Numbered from the stretch's first letter, positions 37,372 to 48,615 are shown. The stretch: 64,000 nucleotides of DNA from Daphnia pulex (GCF_021134715.1 NC_060026.1:1798001-1862000), one strand, 5' to 3'. Made by a program: numbers and translations. Notes: generated from the sequence alone by a model not told the origin.

Positions 37372-38820
37372 TTTTCATTGGCAGCCTTGACGACTTTATG
37401 CATTTTCCTTGCCATAAGTCCTGGTGTGTGTGAATCAGCATCTTTGGTCGCCTGTGGAGATTTGAGAGAGATGGAACTTTTCCTTTTCCTTATGCTAGAG
37501 GCTGATAACCAAGAAATTTTTGACATGGTTCTCCACCTCACTGCTTATCATTATCCTGAAAATATCGTCTTGCCACAAGGTATTCAAGCGTGTAATCTTA
37601 TCTTAATTTGTCACAACCTAATTTTTTTTACTTTAGGATATACTCCTCCAAATCTGGCAGTTAGCACCCTTTACTGGAAGGCTTGGTTGATGCTATTGAT
37701 GCTGATTGCTCATAATCCTGGCAGTCTTGGGTCTGAGGCATGGAATTCATTCCCTCCTATACTCCGAGCATTGATGGAGATGTGTATCACAAATGATTTC
37801 GCTACTTCTTCTGGTACCACAGACCAGACAGAGTTGCAGGTGGCTGCAATTGAAAAGCAAACCATCTTGGAATTCGAAACAGATCTAGGAGCCGCCTCTA
37901 CAAAAACTGTTATTACCGAGAACAATTCTTTGCTGCTTAGTCAAGTATTTAAAGCGCTCTTAACTTTTGATTTTCTTGCAAATCATTGTAATATTTTACT
38001 TTAGTTGACATCACTTGATCCACGAGGATCTACGCGACGACCTCCTCCGGCTGTTATTGAGCAGCTTCGAACTTTGAACGCAACACTTCTACTTTGTAGA
38101 AGTCGCCAACCGAACTTTTTATTGTAAATTCTGCATAGGTATGTGAAATAGTATGAATTTTAATAGCGAAATTCTAATCTAATTTTCTTCAATGCAAATT
38201 ATTTTTATGTAGGCAAGGAGCTGCGCAAACGAAGCCATGGCTGGCTGATTTGGTCGAGTCCAATGAAGGTGCTTGGAACGTTCTGCCTGTTCAATGTCTT
38301 TGTGAGTTTTTGCTTCACGAAGCAGCTGATGGTCTGCCTGTTAATGATCTAATGAACGATTGTAAGCAACAGCTTGGCAAACGCAAGGAACGTCGTCACA
38401 AACACCAACAGTTGGTCCAGCATCTAAGATTTTTGTTGACTGATCCCAATCAACTACCCGAAGCATGCCGTGAAGTCCTAGACTATTTGATGAGACGATT
38501 GAGTGCTCAGAAAGCTCTCGCCCGTCACCAAGCCCTCACGGTAAGAGTTTATTTTCATAATCAACGAGTTTGCTTAAATAATTATACGGCTCCATGATTA
38601 TACATTACGTTTGCATAGGCATTGAGTGTGGTCTTGGCAGTAAAAGACGATGATATTACCATGAGTGATGGTGCATGCTCCGAAGGAACAGGAGACGATT
38701 CCCAGTTCTCTTGGCTTGTTCATCAGTTACCTACCATCCCACATTTCGAAGCCGTACGCCCTGCCGTGATTGCTGCTCTACGGGCCGCCTTTCTAATTGA
38801 AACAAAACCACTAGCCATGT
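37372..38820 (+). pseudogene. INTS1: Captured fragment of Integrator complex subunit 1
   Basis: Six exon-like blocks with intact splice signals (37372-37579, 37637-37944, 38005-38138, 38213-38540, 38619-38820, all in continuing phase) encode an internal part of INTS1. Recognisable INTS1 signatures are NLAVSTLYWKAW, ALMEMC, AASTKTVITENNSLLLSQ, LTSLDPRG, and PWLADLVESNEG followed by NVLPVQCLCEFLLHEA. INTS1 is the large scaffold of the Integrator, which processes snRNA 3' ends and attenuates transcription. Here both ends of the gene are missing and the third block has an in-frame TAA at 38125-38127. Introns are kept, so capture was from DNA and not from mRNA. It can at most make a truncated product. 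Confidence 0.85.
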
Positions 38821-39497
38821 GTATGCGTCATCGTAAACATCCGATTCCGATATTTCCTTATTTTTCATAATTTTTCCGTGCTTTCCCCTTTTTTCCCCAT
38901 TTTTATCCAAAATTTTCCAATATTTCCTAATTTTCTTGGAGCAGGACGCAAGTCCTGACTAGTGACGTTTTTTTTAATACATAGCCATCTAGCGCTCAGC
39001 TTGACATACATGATTTTGTAGTTAGTAGCATGGTTTTTTCGTTTTCATTTTGCTTATATGGATCAATCTCCAGCAGAAAATGTACTTGTAAAGTAACTTG
39101 ATGACTTATTATCGAAATATCGTTTTATCGCCGGCGCAACTCTCCGTAACGACCAAGAAGTGAGCGTGGCCATCAACTAACTTTATTGACCAACCGAACC
39201 GCATAATTTAAATTTCTGATAGGTCAACTTTCGTCCAATAAAAAATATTAAAAAGCCAAAATGTTTGGCAGGCCTGCAAAATTTGAGTTCATCCTTTCCA
39301 TATAATAATAATCATTTCAGGCCTATACACGCGCATCACTCAAATAATTCACAATCAATATTATACCTAAAATTATGTACACTTACACACGTACGGTATA
39401 TAATTCTGGATTGACGTTGGACAATTTTTTCCAAATTAAAAAAAATCACGAACTTATCTTTTTTTGTCACGATATTATTTTCCCTTTTTAAATCTTT
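38821..39497. other. AT-rich filler between the two captured gene fragments
   Basis: No coding or repeat structure that I can name. It begins with pyrimidine-rich tracts just after the last INTS1 splice donor. Confidence 0.5.
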
Positions 39498-40569
39498 TTA
39501 GACGGCAGTGATCCTTCTGAGCGAGCCGTCGTAATTGGTACCGGAAGAATGACTGCGCGAATGCCTGGGATGAAAAATAACGGCATCATCTTCATCGTCG
39601 TCGTCGTCCAAGTGATCCCTGCTGCGACGATGCTGATGGCTGCTGCTGCTCATGTCCGTCCGAGCCGGGAATTCCTCGTCTCCGGGAGTCGTCATGGCAA
39701 CCCTGCAGAGCGTGCTGGTGGTCACGTCACGCGGGAGAGTGTTGCAGACGTAGGGTGGCATCTGTTGGCTGCAATTAGCTCAGGGCACCGTCACGTGACT
39801 GTCGTCTTGTCGAAACTCGACGAAATTGTCGTCTGCTGCTGGTGTAGCAACGCGTTATTACCTCCCGACGATCCGGTCATGACTTTGTAGTTGCTGTTCT
39901 CCGAGTCGGTGCTGAACTGGCGAAGATCGTGGACCAGCATCCGGCTGAAGGCCGTTATGTCCGGCATGTCACGCTCTTGACTTTGCTGCTTCTGGTAATT
40001 GTGGTGGCGCCGGATGGCCGACAGCGGCGGAGCGGCACCAGTTGCCGGACTGTGAACGGTCACGTAAGACGAATGTTCCGTTGCAAGAAGCTGCTGCTGG
40101 TAATGGACGGGGCAATCTCTCGGGTATCCGGACGTAACAGCCGGCGGCGGAGTCGGAATGGAAACGGATTCGTCATCGATGGAAGCCACTCCGCCGCCGA
40201 TGGAAGAGCAAGGGCACGGGATTTTCACGAAACCGTTGCACTGATTCGTCGGCTGGAATAAGGATTCGCTGGGATGATGATGGGGAAGGCAAGCTGGCGT
40301 TAGGGGGTTGGTCATGGGGTGGTGGTGATGGTTCATCTGTGACGGCGGGGGAGGCGGAGGAACAATGGCCAGAAGGTGGGGCAGATATAAATGATGGATA
40401 TAAATTCCAACAATTATTCGACGTCTGTCTTAATTTTCAAAACAAAGATCTGGGATCCGTCTTACCAGTCAAGCCGAGCATAAGGCAACCCTTTTCAGAA
40501 TTAAGGATTACTGTTCGGTGGGTGTTCCCTGACGGTGACGGATCATTTATCGGAATACACAAAATGTAG

Positions 40570-41984
40570 CCTGCTGTTGTAGATCATCTCTCTTCGGGAT
40601 TCACGAATATATATATAGACCCACTACGGACAACTGAAGCCGGCCAAAGTTTGCTACTGACCTTCTGGTCTTGATGGATAGCGATCAGGAGTTTAATGAA
40701 CTATATAGATCGACTTTTTGCGCTTTTATACGTATAAAAGGATTTCCTGTTATCGAGTATGGGAGGAACTAAATCTTTGTTTTAAATTTCCACCACGCAC
40801 TGATTTAAAATTTATGATTTTATGATAAAAAAAATAGTAATTGAAAATTGAATTGTATGAATACGTTTTTCACATGAGTTATACGTAACAGTGGGATTAC
40901 ATCATTAAAATGGCGTTCTATTTCAATGATCTGACCTTCGTTGGAAATTTTGAACAGACTAATACGAACATTTTGCCGAATTAGCTTTTTTAAAGACGGA
41001 ACTAAAGATAAGTCCCAAGCTCCATCAACCACTTTCACGTCCCCATCGGAAAGTCAAAATTTTTTTTATTTTGACTGATTTTTTGTAATGATTCAGTGGA
41101 CTCGGCTCCACACAGCCGCGTTAAACTGCTTATTTTACCGATTTCCAGTACCTACACACCCCTAACAGTTTCAGTACCCTTCAATATGGTACTGAAACGC
41201 AATTCAGTATTTTACTGTACTTGCTTAAGTACAAATTCTCTACTAACCATTCATTTGCCTACTTTTTACGTTATTCCTAGTGAAACTGTTAGTAGGCATA
41301 GTTCTGTTCAGTAGGTTGGTCCAGCAGTTTATAAAGATTTAGTTAGTAGTCTGAAAAATTCAGTATGTTCAGGTAGGGTTAGTAGTTTGATTTTAAAAAG
41401 TAATCAATAATAAAAGCAATGTAGGTTATAGCTAGTAGTTTACAAAAATTTAGTACTTTTGTTATAAGTAGTGTGAACAATTCAGTACCTTAGACTAGTA
41501 GGTTACAACTTACAAGGAATAAGTAGTATTCGTTAGGATAGTAGCTTTGGAATATATCAATGTGGCGTGCCTGTAAGGCACTAGACTGCCACGCCAAAGG
41601 TCCGGGTTCAATTCCCGAATAAATCAAGTCTTCTTTCCAAGTTAAATAAAATCGAAATGGTCGGTTAGTAGGATACAATTGGTTAGTAGCGTAACCAATG
41701 CCGTAAATGAAGTGGTCAAAACTTTTTAAGTAATGGGTGGGTAGTAAAAGCAGGAAAGAATTTAAAGTGGTTTAGTTTATCCTTAGTAAGTTGAACACCG
41801 TATAGTGGTTTCTAATAAAATTAGTAAGGCGAGTAAGAAAAGGTAGAAGAATTGAGAAGTAGTTTCAATCAATCGGTTAGTAGGCTGGGTACCGAGTAGC
41901 AGTTACATGAAAGTAGGATACCGCCACTGTGCATACATCACACTCAGCGTGATCGCCATCCACAGCCTATCAAAGGGGGGTTTC
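40570..41984. other. AGTA-rich repetitive filler inside the transposon
   Basis: The motifs TTAGTAG, TTCAGTA and AGTAGG recur many times between 41090 and 41930. A small inverted pair (CCTAACAGTTTCAGTA at about 41161 and TGAAACTGTTAGTAGG at about 41281) could mark a nested MITE. No gene is supported. Confidence 0.4.
41560..41620 (+). tRNA. tRNA-like fragment (pseudo-tRNA or SINE head)
   Basis: TGGCGTGCCTGTAAGGCAC resembles a pol III A box with a D-arm, and GGTTCAATTCC (41605-41615) is a good B box with a T-arm stem GGG/CCC. No 7-bp acceptor stem can be formed around it, so it is not a functional tRNA gene as read. Confidence 0.4.
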
Positions 41985-43904
41985 AGATGGGCCGCTGTGA
42001 TCGACTGGAAAGATCGGGAGAATATTTAGGAATCACCTTATCCTTGACCATTCGCCATAGCCGCGGCCTATACATTCGGCCACCAACCCAACATGTGAAA
42101 TTGCATGAAGGTCTTGATGGAAACCCAGACGTTGCTGGTGCGGCTTTGACCTTTACGGCGAAAGCGGATGTTGACCCCAAAACGATCATCACTGATCAAA
42201 GTATTTCTATATGCAGTATAAGGATCGAGCATTCCGTTTCAAGGTGAAGTTTAAATTTCAAAGCTTTCATCGCCCACGTATGAGGTGTACTGATCTATAG
42301 GCCTACAGCGGTCCTATCTGCCAGAAGGTGGGGCTGCCGTGTAACCCAAATCGACTGGCGTCTACACTAGAGCTAAAGTCATTTTCCGGTGCATTTCCTT
42401 TTTGGCAATTCGATTTCGGTGCCAATAAATGAACAGGAAAAATGGCAGAAGTACCGGCTACCTGTTTTATCCCAAATAAATATAAGGTATAATTTAAAAT
42501 CAATATAAATGTATAAAATGATGGTGGTGAAAATACCTCGCCAGCTAAGAAACCGATGGCTACCAAATGGAAACTGTAGCCTAGGCGTAGGTGAATATTG
42601 GCGGTTATAATGATGAGCTGGGCCTTAATTTACTTTTACTTCCGATTTCAGCCGTGAAAACCGAGACGTAAACAACCAGACCGAGTAAAAGTAACCATCC
42701 TGAATAAAAAATTTAAAAACAAAATTACACTTGATCAAAAATTTAAAAATAATTCCAATCGAAATAAAATACCGGAAAGGATAAAAGTGACGCCGGATAG
42801 AAAAGTGCAATAGCGTCTCCTGGGTGCAAAGTGGCCGAGGAAACAGGAAATCTCTCCGACGACCAACAGAGCGGTGGCCATGAAAAAGAACGGAGCCGAC
42901 CTCAAGACCGCATCTGTTGGAATCAAAATAAATAAACATTAATGTATCCAATGTTAGGAGCCCGGAATAATAATGAAACTTCTCTTACAAGGGATTGAGA
43001 GTGTCGAGTCATTGGGATCGGGACTGTACTCTTCCGTTGGGAAATAATCGATGTTGAAACAGTAGCGTTCCGTCTCTCCAGCTGAAAGAAATTCTCACGT
43101 CATTTGATTTCTATTTGATGGTCTTTAAAAATGATTTAAGCGAAATGTACGATTGGTGTAGCAAGGAGTCCAGAGTCCGCTGACTATGTGAATTTGGAGA
43201 GGTACTCGAGTTCGGGATCTCCGGTTCGGTTGAATTTCGGGTTGGACATTTTCTCTTCGCTGTAGAGCAATGGCCGGTGACGAGTCCGATGGCGACGGTG
43301 ACGAACGCCATGGAGGCCGACAGCGGAGTGAGCAGCCGGAGTAGGCGGATTACCGCATCCAAATCGACAGCGATATATGTTAAAGTCAAATATCTTCTAA
43401 TTCCATATTGCTAATAATAAATTTTGCTGTAACTTAAGCCTTAAGCTTTAAAAAAGTGCGACGCGAGGTGGCGACTAAGTCGCACACCTTATGATTCACA
43501 GATCTTTATGGAATGTTCCGATATGTTTGATTGATATCTATACTAAAAAAGTAAAAGTATCACGGTAATTTAAGCGATAAACGAAGCGCGAAGGGGGGGG
43601 GGCGGGGGTTGGCAGGCAGCGGGCAGCCAGACACGCACAGTACTAGCTATTTGAAGAAAACAAATTTAAATTCTGCCGCTAAGCTGCAACGCTGCCGAAT
43701 TTCAGAAAATTGTACCGAATTCTACCATACACTAAGAGTCATCTAGCGTGTAAAATTGAAAACAAATTGAATATACTTGTGGAACAGAATACTTATGATA
43801 CAGTTTTTTATTGTGAAAAATTTGAATATTCATGTACTACAAAGTATCTTTGCAACGAAGTTCTAATGAGACATATATTTAAGATACGCTTTCTTTATAC
43901 TACA

Positions 43905-44532
43905 CATATATAACTTTATGTTCTTATGACAAATTTTACTTATAGAGCTAGTTATTTACGAGCATAGTTTAGAGTTACTAAATAATCAAAATATCAGTGG
44001 TATTTTTTATTTATAGAACACTTTACTTCCAACACTGTATATTAATGAGAGAAAAAAAAAGCTGTTATTAATGGCAACCTTTACTAGTGCGATTCCGTCA
44101 CTCTGAGATGCACCACCTTATGAAATAATTTACTAATGGCCCTTTGTTTCAAAGATATTAGTTAAGTTTTTAAGAATTATTTCAGTTTCTACTGAACATT
44201 ATTATTTGAGACACCTTTTACTAGTGATACACTGTTGCGAATGGCAAATATACTATCGATACAAGTTACTAAAGTACGATACTTATGAACCTTTTTACTA
44301 CTGCGATTCCGTCATAGCGCTACGCACCCTTTACGTTATTATGAAACATTTTACTTAAAGAGCTAGTTATTTACGAGTATGGTTTAGAGTTACTACATCA
44401 TCAAAATATCAGTGATATTTTTTATTTATGAAACACTTTACTTTCAACACTATATATTTATGAGCAAAAAAAAAAAAGCTGTTATTTATGGCCACCTTTA
44501 CTAGTGCGATTCCGTCACTGTGAGACGCACCG
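43905..44532 (-). repeat. Right terminal array of the transposon (units b-a-b, inverted)
   Basis: Read inward on the minus strand, motif copies start at 44532, about 44330 and about 44112. The outermost unit here resembles the second unit of the left array, and the second unit here resembles the outermost left unit (both contain GTAGCGCTATGACGGAATCG). The long inverted match is therefore offset by one unit from the true ends. Confidence 0.85.
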
Positions 44533-44540
44533 ATTTTGTC
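44533..44540. repeat. Right 8-bp target site duplication
   Basis: ATTTTGTC, identical to 36423-36430, followed by TCCATAGTCC exactly as at the empty site in the right arm. Confidence 0.95.
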
Positions 44541-45033
44541 TCCATAGTCCATACCCAAAAGAAAACTCATGTACTCTGGGATGAGTTTATGATCCACCTT
44601 GTGTTCAAATAATCAAATTCATCATGCAACCTTGAACCCTCCCCCTCAATTTTAGAGCTTCAAAATATTCAAAATGGCCGCCGCCTGGCGTATTGGTGAT
44701 AGTGGGTAGTGTTGTGACAACGATCCCGATGATAATTCTTATTCTCAGGGATTCGGTAATCTATTATAGTTTTCGTGGATAATAGCACTATTAGAGTAGC
44801 TGACATCTGCTATTGCATTTTTACTATGAAACCTTTTGACGAAATGTAAATAAGAGTTTACATCGATCATGCGATATTTTTTGTCTTAATTCTTAACGTT
44901 GGGTTGGATATATTTGATAGTTTTAATTGATAACACACTATTTAGATTCTTATTTCATTCTTTACTGAATATTTTCAGATAATATCTTCAGCTGAAGGCT
45001 TCATGTGATCTGCGTGCTTGTGACAGCGATAAA
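44541..45033. other. Spacer upstream of the dead kinase gene
   Basis: No gene seen. It holds an acceptor (ATTTTCAG near 44978), implying a 5' exon upstream of 45034. It is mirrored at 61004-61496. Confidence 0.45.
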
Positions 45034-46810
45034 ATGGTCCAATTCAAGCTGTCTTCCAAAACCATGGAAATTCTGTTTGCAAGGTAGTTGTATTTTGACT
45101 AATATTTCTTTTTACTCCTGTGATATTTAAGACAGCATAGTGAAATTTGGTAAAAAATCTTTCTGAAAATCATGCTTTTCCACTCGTTGCTGGATGGATT
45201 GTTTTAGGGTTTGTTCCCATGTCTAAAGACAAATCTTAGCCCACACCTCACCAAGAGGATAGCATGGTTGCTCCTCCCTATCTGTTTGTAAAACACTAGT
45301 GGTCTATCAGTTGCTCCTTGTAGAGTAATTAAAACTCGTTTGTTATATTTGCATAGCAAACCTTATTATGGTCAAGATGTGGTGCCCACTTAACTATTTG
45401 GAAAGCCGGCTTCCTTTTTCATTCACTTAATAGTCTAATTTCCGTAATGTACGCTCTGGAGCAAATGAAACCGTGAATGAACTGGAATTTTCACTTGGTG
45501 AACATTATGGTATTCTTTTTACATTTTTAACTGCCTAGTTTTGAACCTATCCTATAATGATAATTTCACTTGAGCGCTAAATGGATAAAAACATGATTCC
45601 TTCTTAATTTTGTAAATATTTCATTCATTTGTCGTTTACTGCTCTTGGCACACAGTTCTGTTATGTTTCATAACATTTAATTTTTCTTTTAGAACGCCAA
45701 TATGTTCCATCGGGATATTCGGCCACATCTTCAACAATCACAGGCTATTCAAAATATCTATGCATCACCTATTTATGTGCCAGTTCCCGTTTCACTGCCT
45801 TCACAAATCAATCAACCGCAGCCAGTGGAACGTTAGGATTCAAAAGAAAGAGTTTCTCAGTTGGAAGATCTATAGTGGATGCTGGAACTACAGAAGAAGA
45901 TTCAGGAATTGGAGTTTAGTTGGCAGGAAGCCAAAGCCAAACAGGCTGTTCCTCCCAGTGGAATTAAGAGCCAGCAGAGCGTCAACGACAAAGCGATATC
46001 TGCAGCTATTTTTCACTGGAGCAAGAAACCAAATTTTGTGTGTTCCTGAAAAGAATCCTTCTACCTCATCTTGTGTCTCTTCTAAAATTCTGAATGAAAT
46101 CGATCTTCTGCAAGTCCGATTGAGCAATGTGATCGCCTCAACCGGAGCTGTTGTTGTCAACCGTCGTCGCATTGGAAAGATAACCGACAACTATCATGAG
46201 CCGATTGGGCGTGGAAAATTCGGTCAAGTCTTCAAAGGAACTTGGCATGGATGTCAAGTAGCCGTCAAAGAAATCCGCTCTCCTCGGCGTTGCAGCACAG
46301 TCGTCGAGGCTCGATCGTTCGCCAAGATGATTCAACGAGAGGTTGAAGCCCTTTCAGCTGTCCAGCACCGCAATATTATTGGACTGCTCGGTCTTTGCAT
46401 GGATAACGAATCGAGTGATGGTGAAGCATCGATTAGAGTCTCGCTCATCTTTGAATTCACCAACGGAGGGACTCTTTTCGACTGACTTTTCGGCGGCCTA
46501 GCAAAAAATAGCAAATTCAAATTAGACGTGAATCAAATGATGCTGACCGCTCGCCATCTCACCGCGAGACTCTCCATCTACTGCATTCCACTCAGCAGAA
46601 GCCGGGCGGTTCAGTTATGGTCCACCGTGACGTGAAATCCGCCAATGTTTTACTGCAACGGGATGACGAAGGAAGAGTCGTGCGAGCTGTTTTGGACGAT
46701 TTAACGTCTTCATTTGGATCTTAACGAAAGTGGCTCCCGCTCTGGCCTAGCAGCCAGTTTCATGACAGCCGTGGTAGGTACCCACGGCTATGTCGATCCT
46801 TTGTGTGCGG
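45034..46810 (+). pseudogene. Dead protein-kinase gene (tyrosine-kinase-like group), left arm
   Basis: A first exon (45034-45083) and a second (from 45693) lead into a kinase domain. Visible motifs are the Gly-rich loop IGRGKFGQVFKG, VAVKEIRS with the ATP-binding Lys, HRNIIGLLG, HRDVKSANVLL with the catalytic Asp (about 46625), and VVGTHGYVDP of the P+1 loop. Breaks: the region before the kinase domain (MFHRDIRPHL start at 45702, then a coiled-coil-like stretch) has two TAG stops and then changes frame near 46040. The kinase frame ends at TGA 46483-46485. The DFG segment is degraded (LDDLTS) and followed by a TAA. Everything after the activation loop is missing. A fortuitous open frame across 45693-46485 is not evidence of function. 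Confidence 0.85.
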
Positions 46811-46919
46811 AGGTACTGTATATTTTCAACATGTTCCAACTGATGCAGTGTTTATTAATTATTTTTTCAATTACCATTGTAGCGTTTAACCTGCAGACGG
46901 GTCGGCCAGTTTGCATGTC

Positions 46920-47465
46920 CTTCAGGCTTGAAGGTCGCGGGGAATATTACGTTAAACTGTTAATGCGGTGGTGTAGAGGTTGGGTGAGAATTGGACGTGT
47001 TGCATCATTATCAAGCAGGTATTCAATAGCCGCAAGGCTCAGTCATTTGGTATTCATTTTGATATTGCTTGTTGTAGACCCTTCCCCAGCAACGTCAACC
47101 TGTAGAAGGAAAGGCAAGTTTGCATTTTCTTTACGCTCGAAGGTCACCGAGATCTTAAAGTAAAACGTGTCATGCGACGGCGAAGAGGTTGGGTGAGGAC
47201 GACACGTGTTGCATCATTATCAAGCAGGCATTCAATAGCCGCAAGGCTCAGCCATTTGGTATTCATTTTGATATTGGTTGTTGTAGACCCATCCCCAGCA
47301 ACGTCAACCTAAAGAAGGAAAGGCAAGTTTCCATTTTCTTCAATTTCGAAGGTCACGGAGATACCATTACGTTAAACTTGTCATGTGGAGTAGAGGTTGG
47401 GTGAGAACGGGAAGTGTTGCACCATTATCAAGCAGGTACAATAGCCGCAAGGCTTAAGAGGTTAG
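46920..47465 (+). repeat. Tandem ~200-bp repeats upstream of the YYT-repeat genes (about 2.7 copies)
   Basis: Each unit has GAGGTTGGGTGAGAA, TGTTGCATCATTATCAAGCA, AATAGCCGCAAGGCT, TGGTATTCATTTTGATATTG, and CCCAGCAACGTCAACCT (about 46975, 47185, 47395). A decayed further copy lies at 49045-49160, again just upstream of a TATA box. They therefore look like promoter-proximal DNA of the YYT gene family. Confidence 0.85.
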
Positions 47466-47482
47466 GGGTAGAACAAAAATCG

Positions 47483-48615
47483 TATAAAAGGAGAGAGAAA
47501 AGGCGTTTGAAATCAGTTGAGTGAGAATCTCCGACCCGGCAACTGCTGTGTCCTATTCGTCACTAAATGCATTTTTCATTTTAAAATCATTACGCAATAA
47601 GTAAATATTCTTTTAACTATTTGTGCCGATTTTTATTTTTTTTTCTTTTCAATTGTTAATATGCCATTTATTGAATATATTTAATATTCAAATTGTTTAT
47701 TGTCTGTCGTATTAAAGGAGAAAAAAGGCCAAAGAAATCAGTCGAGTGATCATCTCCGACACTGCAATAGCAACTGCAGTGCACTATTGATCATCAATTG
47801 ATTCTTCACTGTGTAATAAGTTCGTAATCATGGGTAAATATTCATTTTTATTTTGAGTCATGAAACAATTCTATGTCATTCCTAGTTGATATGATGAGCT
47901 ATAATTGAAATTAATTTTTAAATTGTTTATTGTACAGTTAATTATGGCGTTGTGCTGCTGTTGGGTCGACCACGAGTGTACCGATGTCTCCTGGATACGG
48001 TGGCCCGAGTTACTTCACCAAAGCGCCTGAGTACTACACTGAGGCTCCCAAGTACTACACCATCAAAGCTCCAGAGTATTACACTGCAATCTACGCTGCC
48101 CAAGCTTACACCACCAAGGGACCGGAGTACTGCACCACAACCTACGCTGCCCCAGTTCACTACGCCGCCCTGAGCTACACAACCACATATGAGGCAGTCG
48201 TTATTACTGCACAGCGGCTGCTTCTTAGTAACAACCTACGTTACACCTAGATGCTACACCGAAGCCCCCAAGTACTGCACCGGCAAGGCCGAATATTACA
48301 TAACCACGTTTGCTGCCCCAGCTACCCTGCTACACCGAGAAACCCAAGTATTTCTCTGCTCCAAGCAACTATCGAACAGAGGCTCCTGTTGACTACACCA
48401 CCCATGCCCCGGGGTTTTACAGTACAACCTACGCTGCCCCATCTACACCATCAAGGCTCCAAAGTACTACGCAACCGAGGCACCCGAGCTACTACTTAGG
48501 CTGCTCCGACTTTCTGCACCGAAGCTGCGAAATATTCCACTGCCCCGAGTTACTACACCATCAAGGCTGTTATAATGTTACATCACAACCTACGCTTCTC
48601 CAGTTTACTACATAA
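47483..48615 (+). pseudogene. YYT-repeat secreted structural protein gene, broken copy 1 (left arm)
   Basis: TATA box TATAAAAG at 47483-47490 and a second decayed promoter at about 47708. A tiny first exon (ATGG at 47830-47833) splices to 47938 to give MVNYGVVLLLG, a weak signal-peptide-like start. Repeats follow with SYFTKAPEYYTEAPKYYTIK, then TYAAP and APxYYT units, interrupted by several frameshifts and stops (for example at 48250 and around 48390). The composition (Tyr-Tyr-Thr, Ala-Pro) suggests a cuticle- or silk-like extracellular protein. In the left arm a one-base loss after GGTGGCCC also separates the start from the repeats; the right arm has GGTGGCCCC and stays in frame there. Confidence 0.65.

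Larger units (their letters stand above)
39498..43389 (-). pseudogene. Captured, broken stargazin-like calcium channel gamma / TARP gene
   Basis: Minus-strand exons give, in order, TM1 (PLSASMAFVTVAIGLVTGH, about 43270-43340) and the family's SGLWTPCY motif near 43170. Then come ERYCFNIDYFP (42988-43081), TM2 and TM3 (SAPFFFMATALLVVGEISC, 42773-42913), and TM4 pieces near 42450-42560. A cytoplasmic tail at 39498-40336 contains NTLPRDVTTSTLCR, like the NTLP...TL.R block of vertebrate gamma-2, and ends ITAV, a PDZ-ligand type C-terminus. Breaks seen include a one-base loss in the expected HWLYS codons near 43270, a frame change with TAG near 43175, stops and a frame change near 42600 and 42440, and a frameshift with stop near 39780. 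It is non-functional as read. The tail's link to the TM exons is inferred from order, strand and motif. Confidence 0.75.
36431..44532. mobile_element. 8102-bp gene-capturing DNA transposon (Pack-TYPE; hAT- or Mutator-like ends)
   Basis: The boundaries are set by the perfect 8-bp duplication ATTTTGTC and the uninterrupted site in the opposite palindrome arm. The left end begins CAGTGCGTAGCGCTATGACG. The right end, read inward on the minus strand, begins CGGTGCGTCTCACAGTGACG. Both continue GAATCGCA-(G/C)-TAGTAAA. An 8-bp duplication and a CAGTG start fit the hAT superfamily; the long compound inverted ends and captured introns resemble Mutator-like elements. No transposase-like frame is seen, so it is presumably non-autonomous. 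The inside holds damaged fragments of INTS1 (plus strand) and a stargazin-like gene (minus strand), plus AT-rich filler. Confidence 0.88.

Noticed and set aside
41490..41678. 62-codon frame on the minus strand
   Set aside because: It is the translation of a tRNA-like pol III box region, a common spurious protein.
41987..42247. Overlapping frames on both strands at 41983-42247 inside the transposon, as another captured gene
   Set aside because: One minus-strand reading (RRKGQSRTSN, HMLGWWPN) looks slightly protein-like, but I cannot identify a family or splice sites, so it is not listed.
36431..44532. LTR retrotransposon or Helitron as the identity of the insertion
   Set aside because: The ends are inverted, not direct, and there is an 8-bp duplication. 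Helitrons make no duplication and LTR elements have direct terminal repeats.
45760..46485. 241-codon continuous frame as an intact kinase protein
   Set aside because: Its first 90 codons are the wrong frame of a recognisable coiled-coil region, and it stops before the catalytic loop. The gene is dead.
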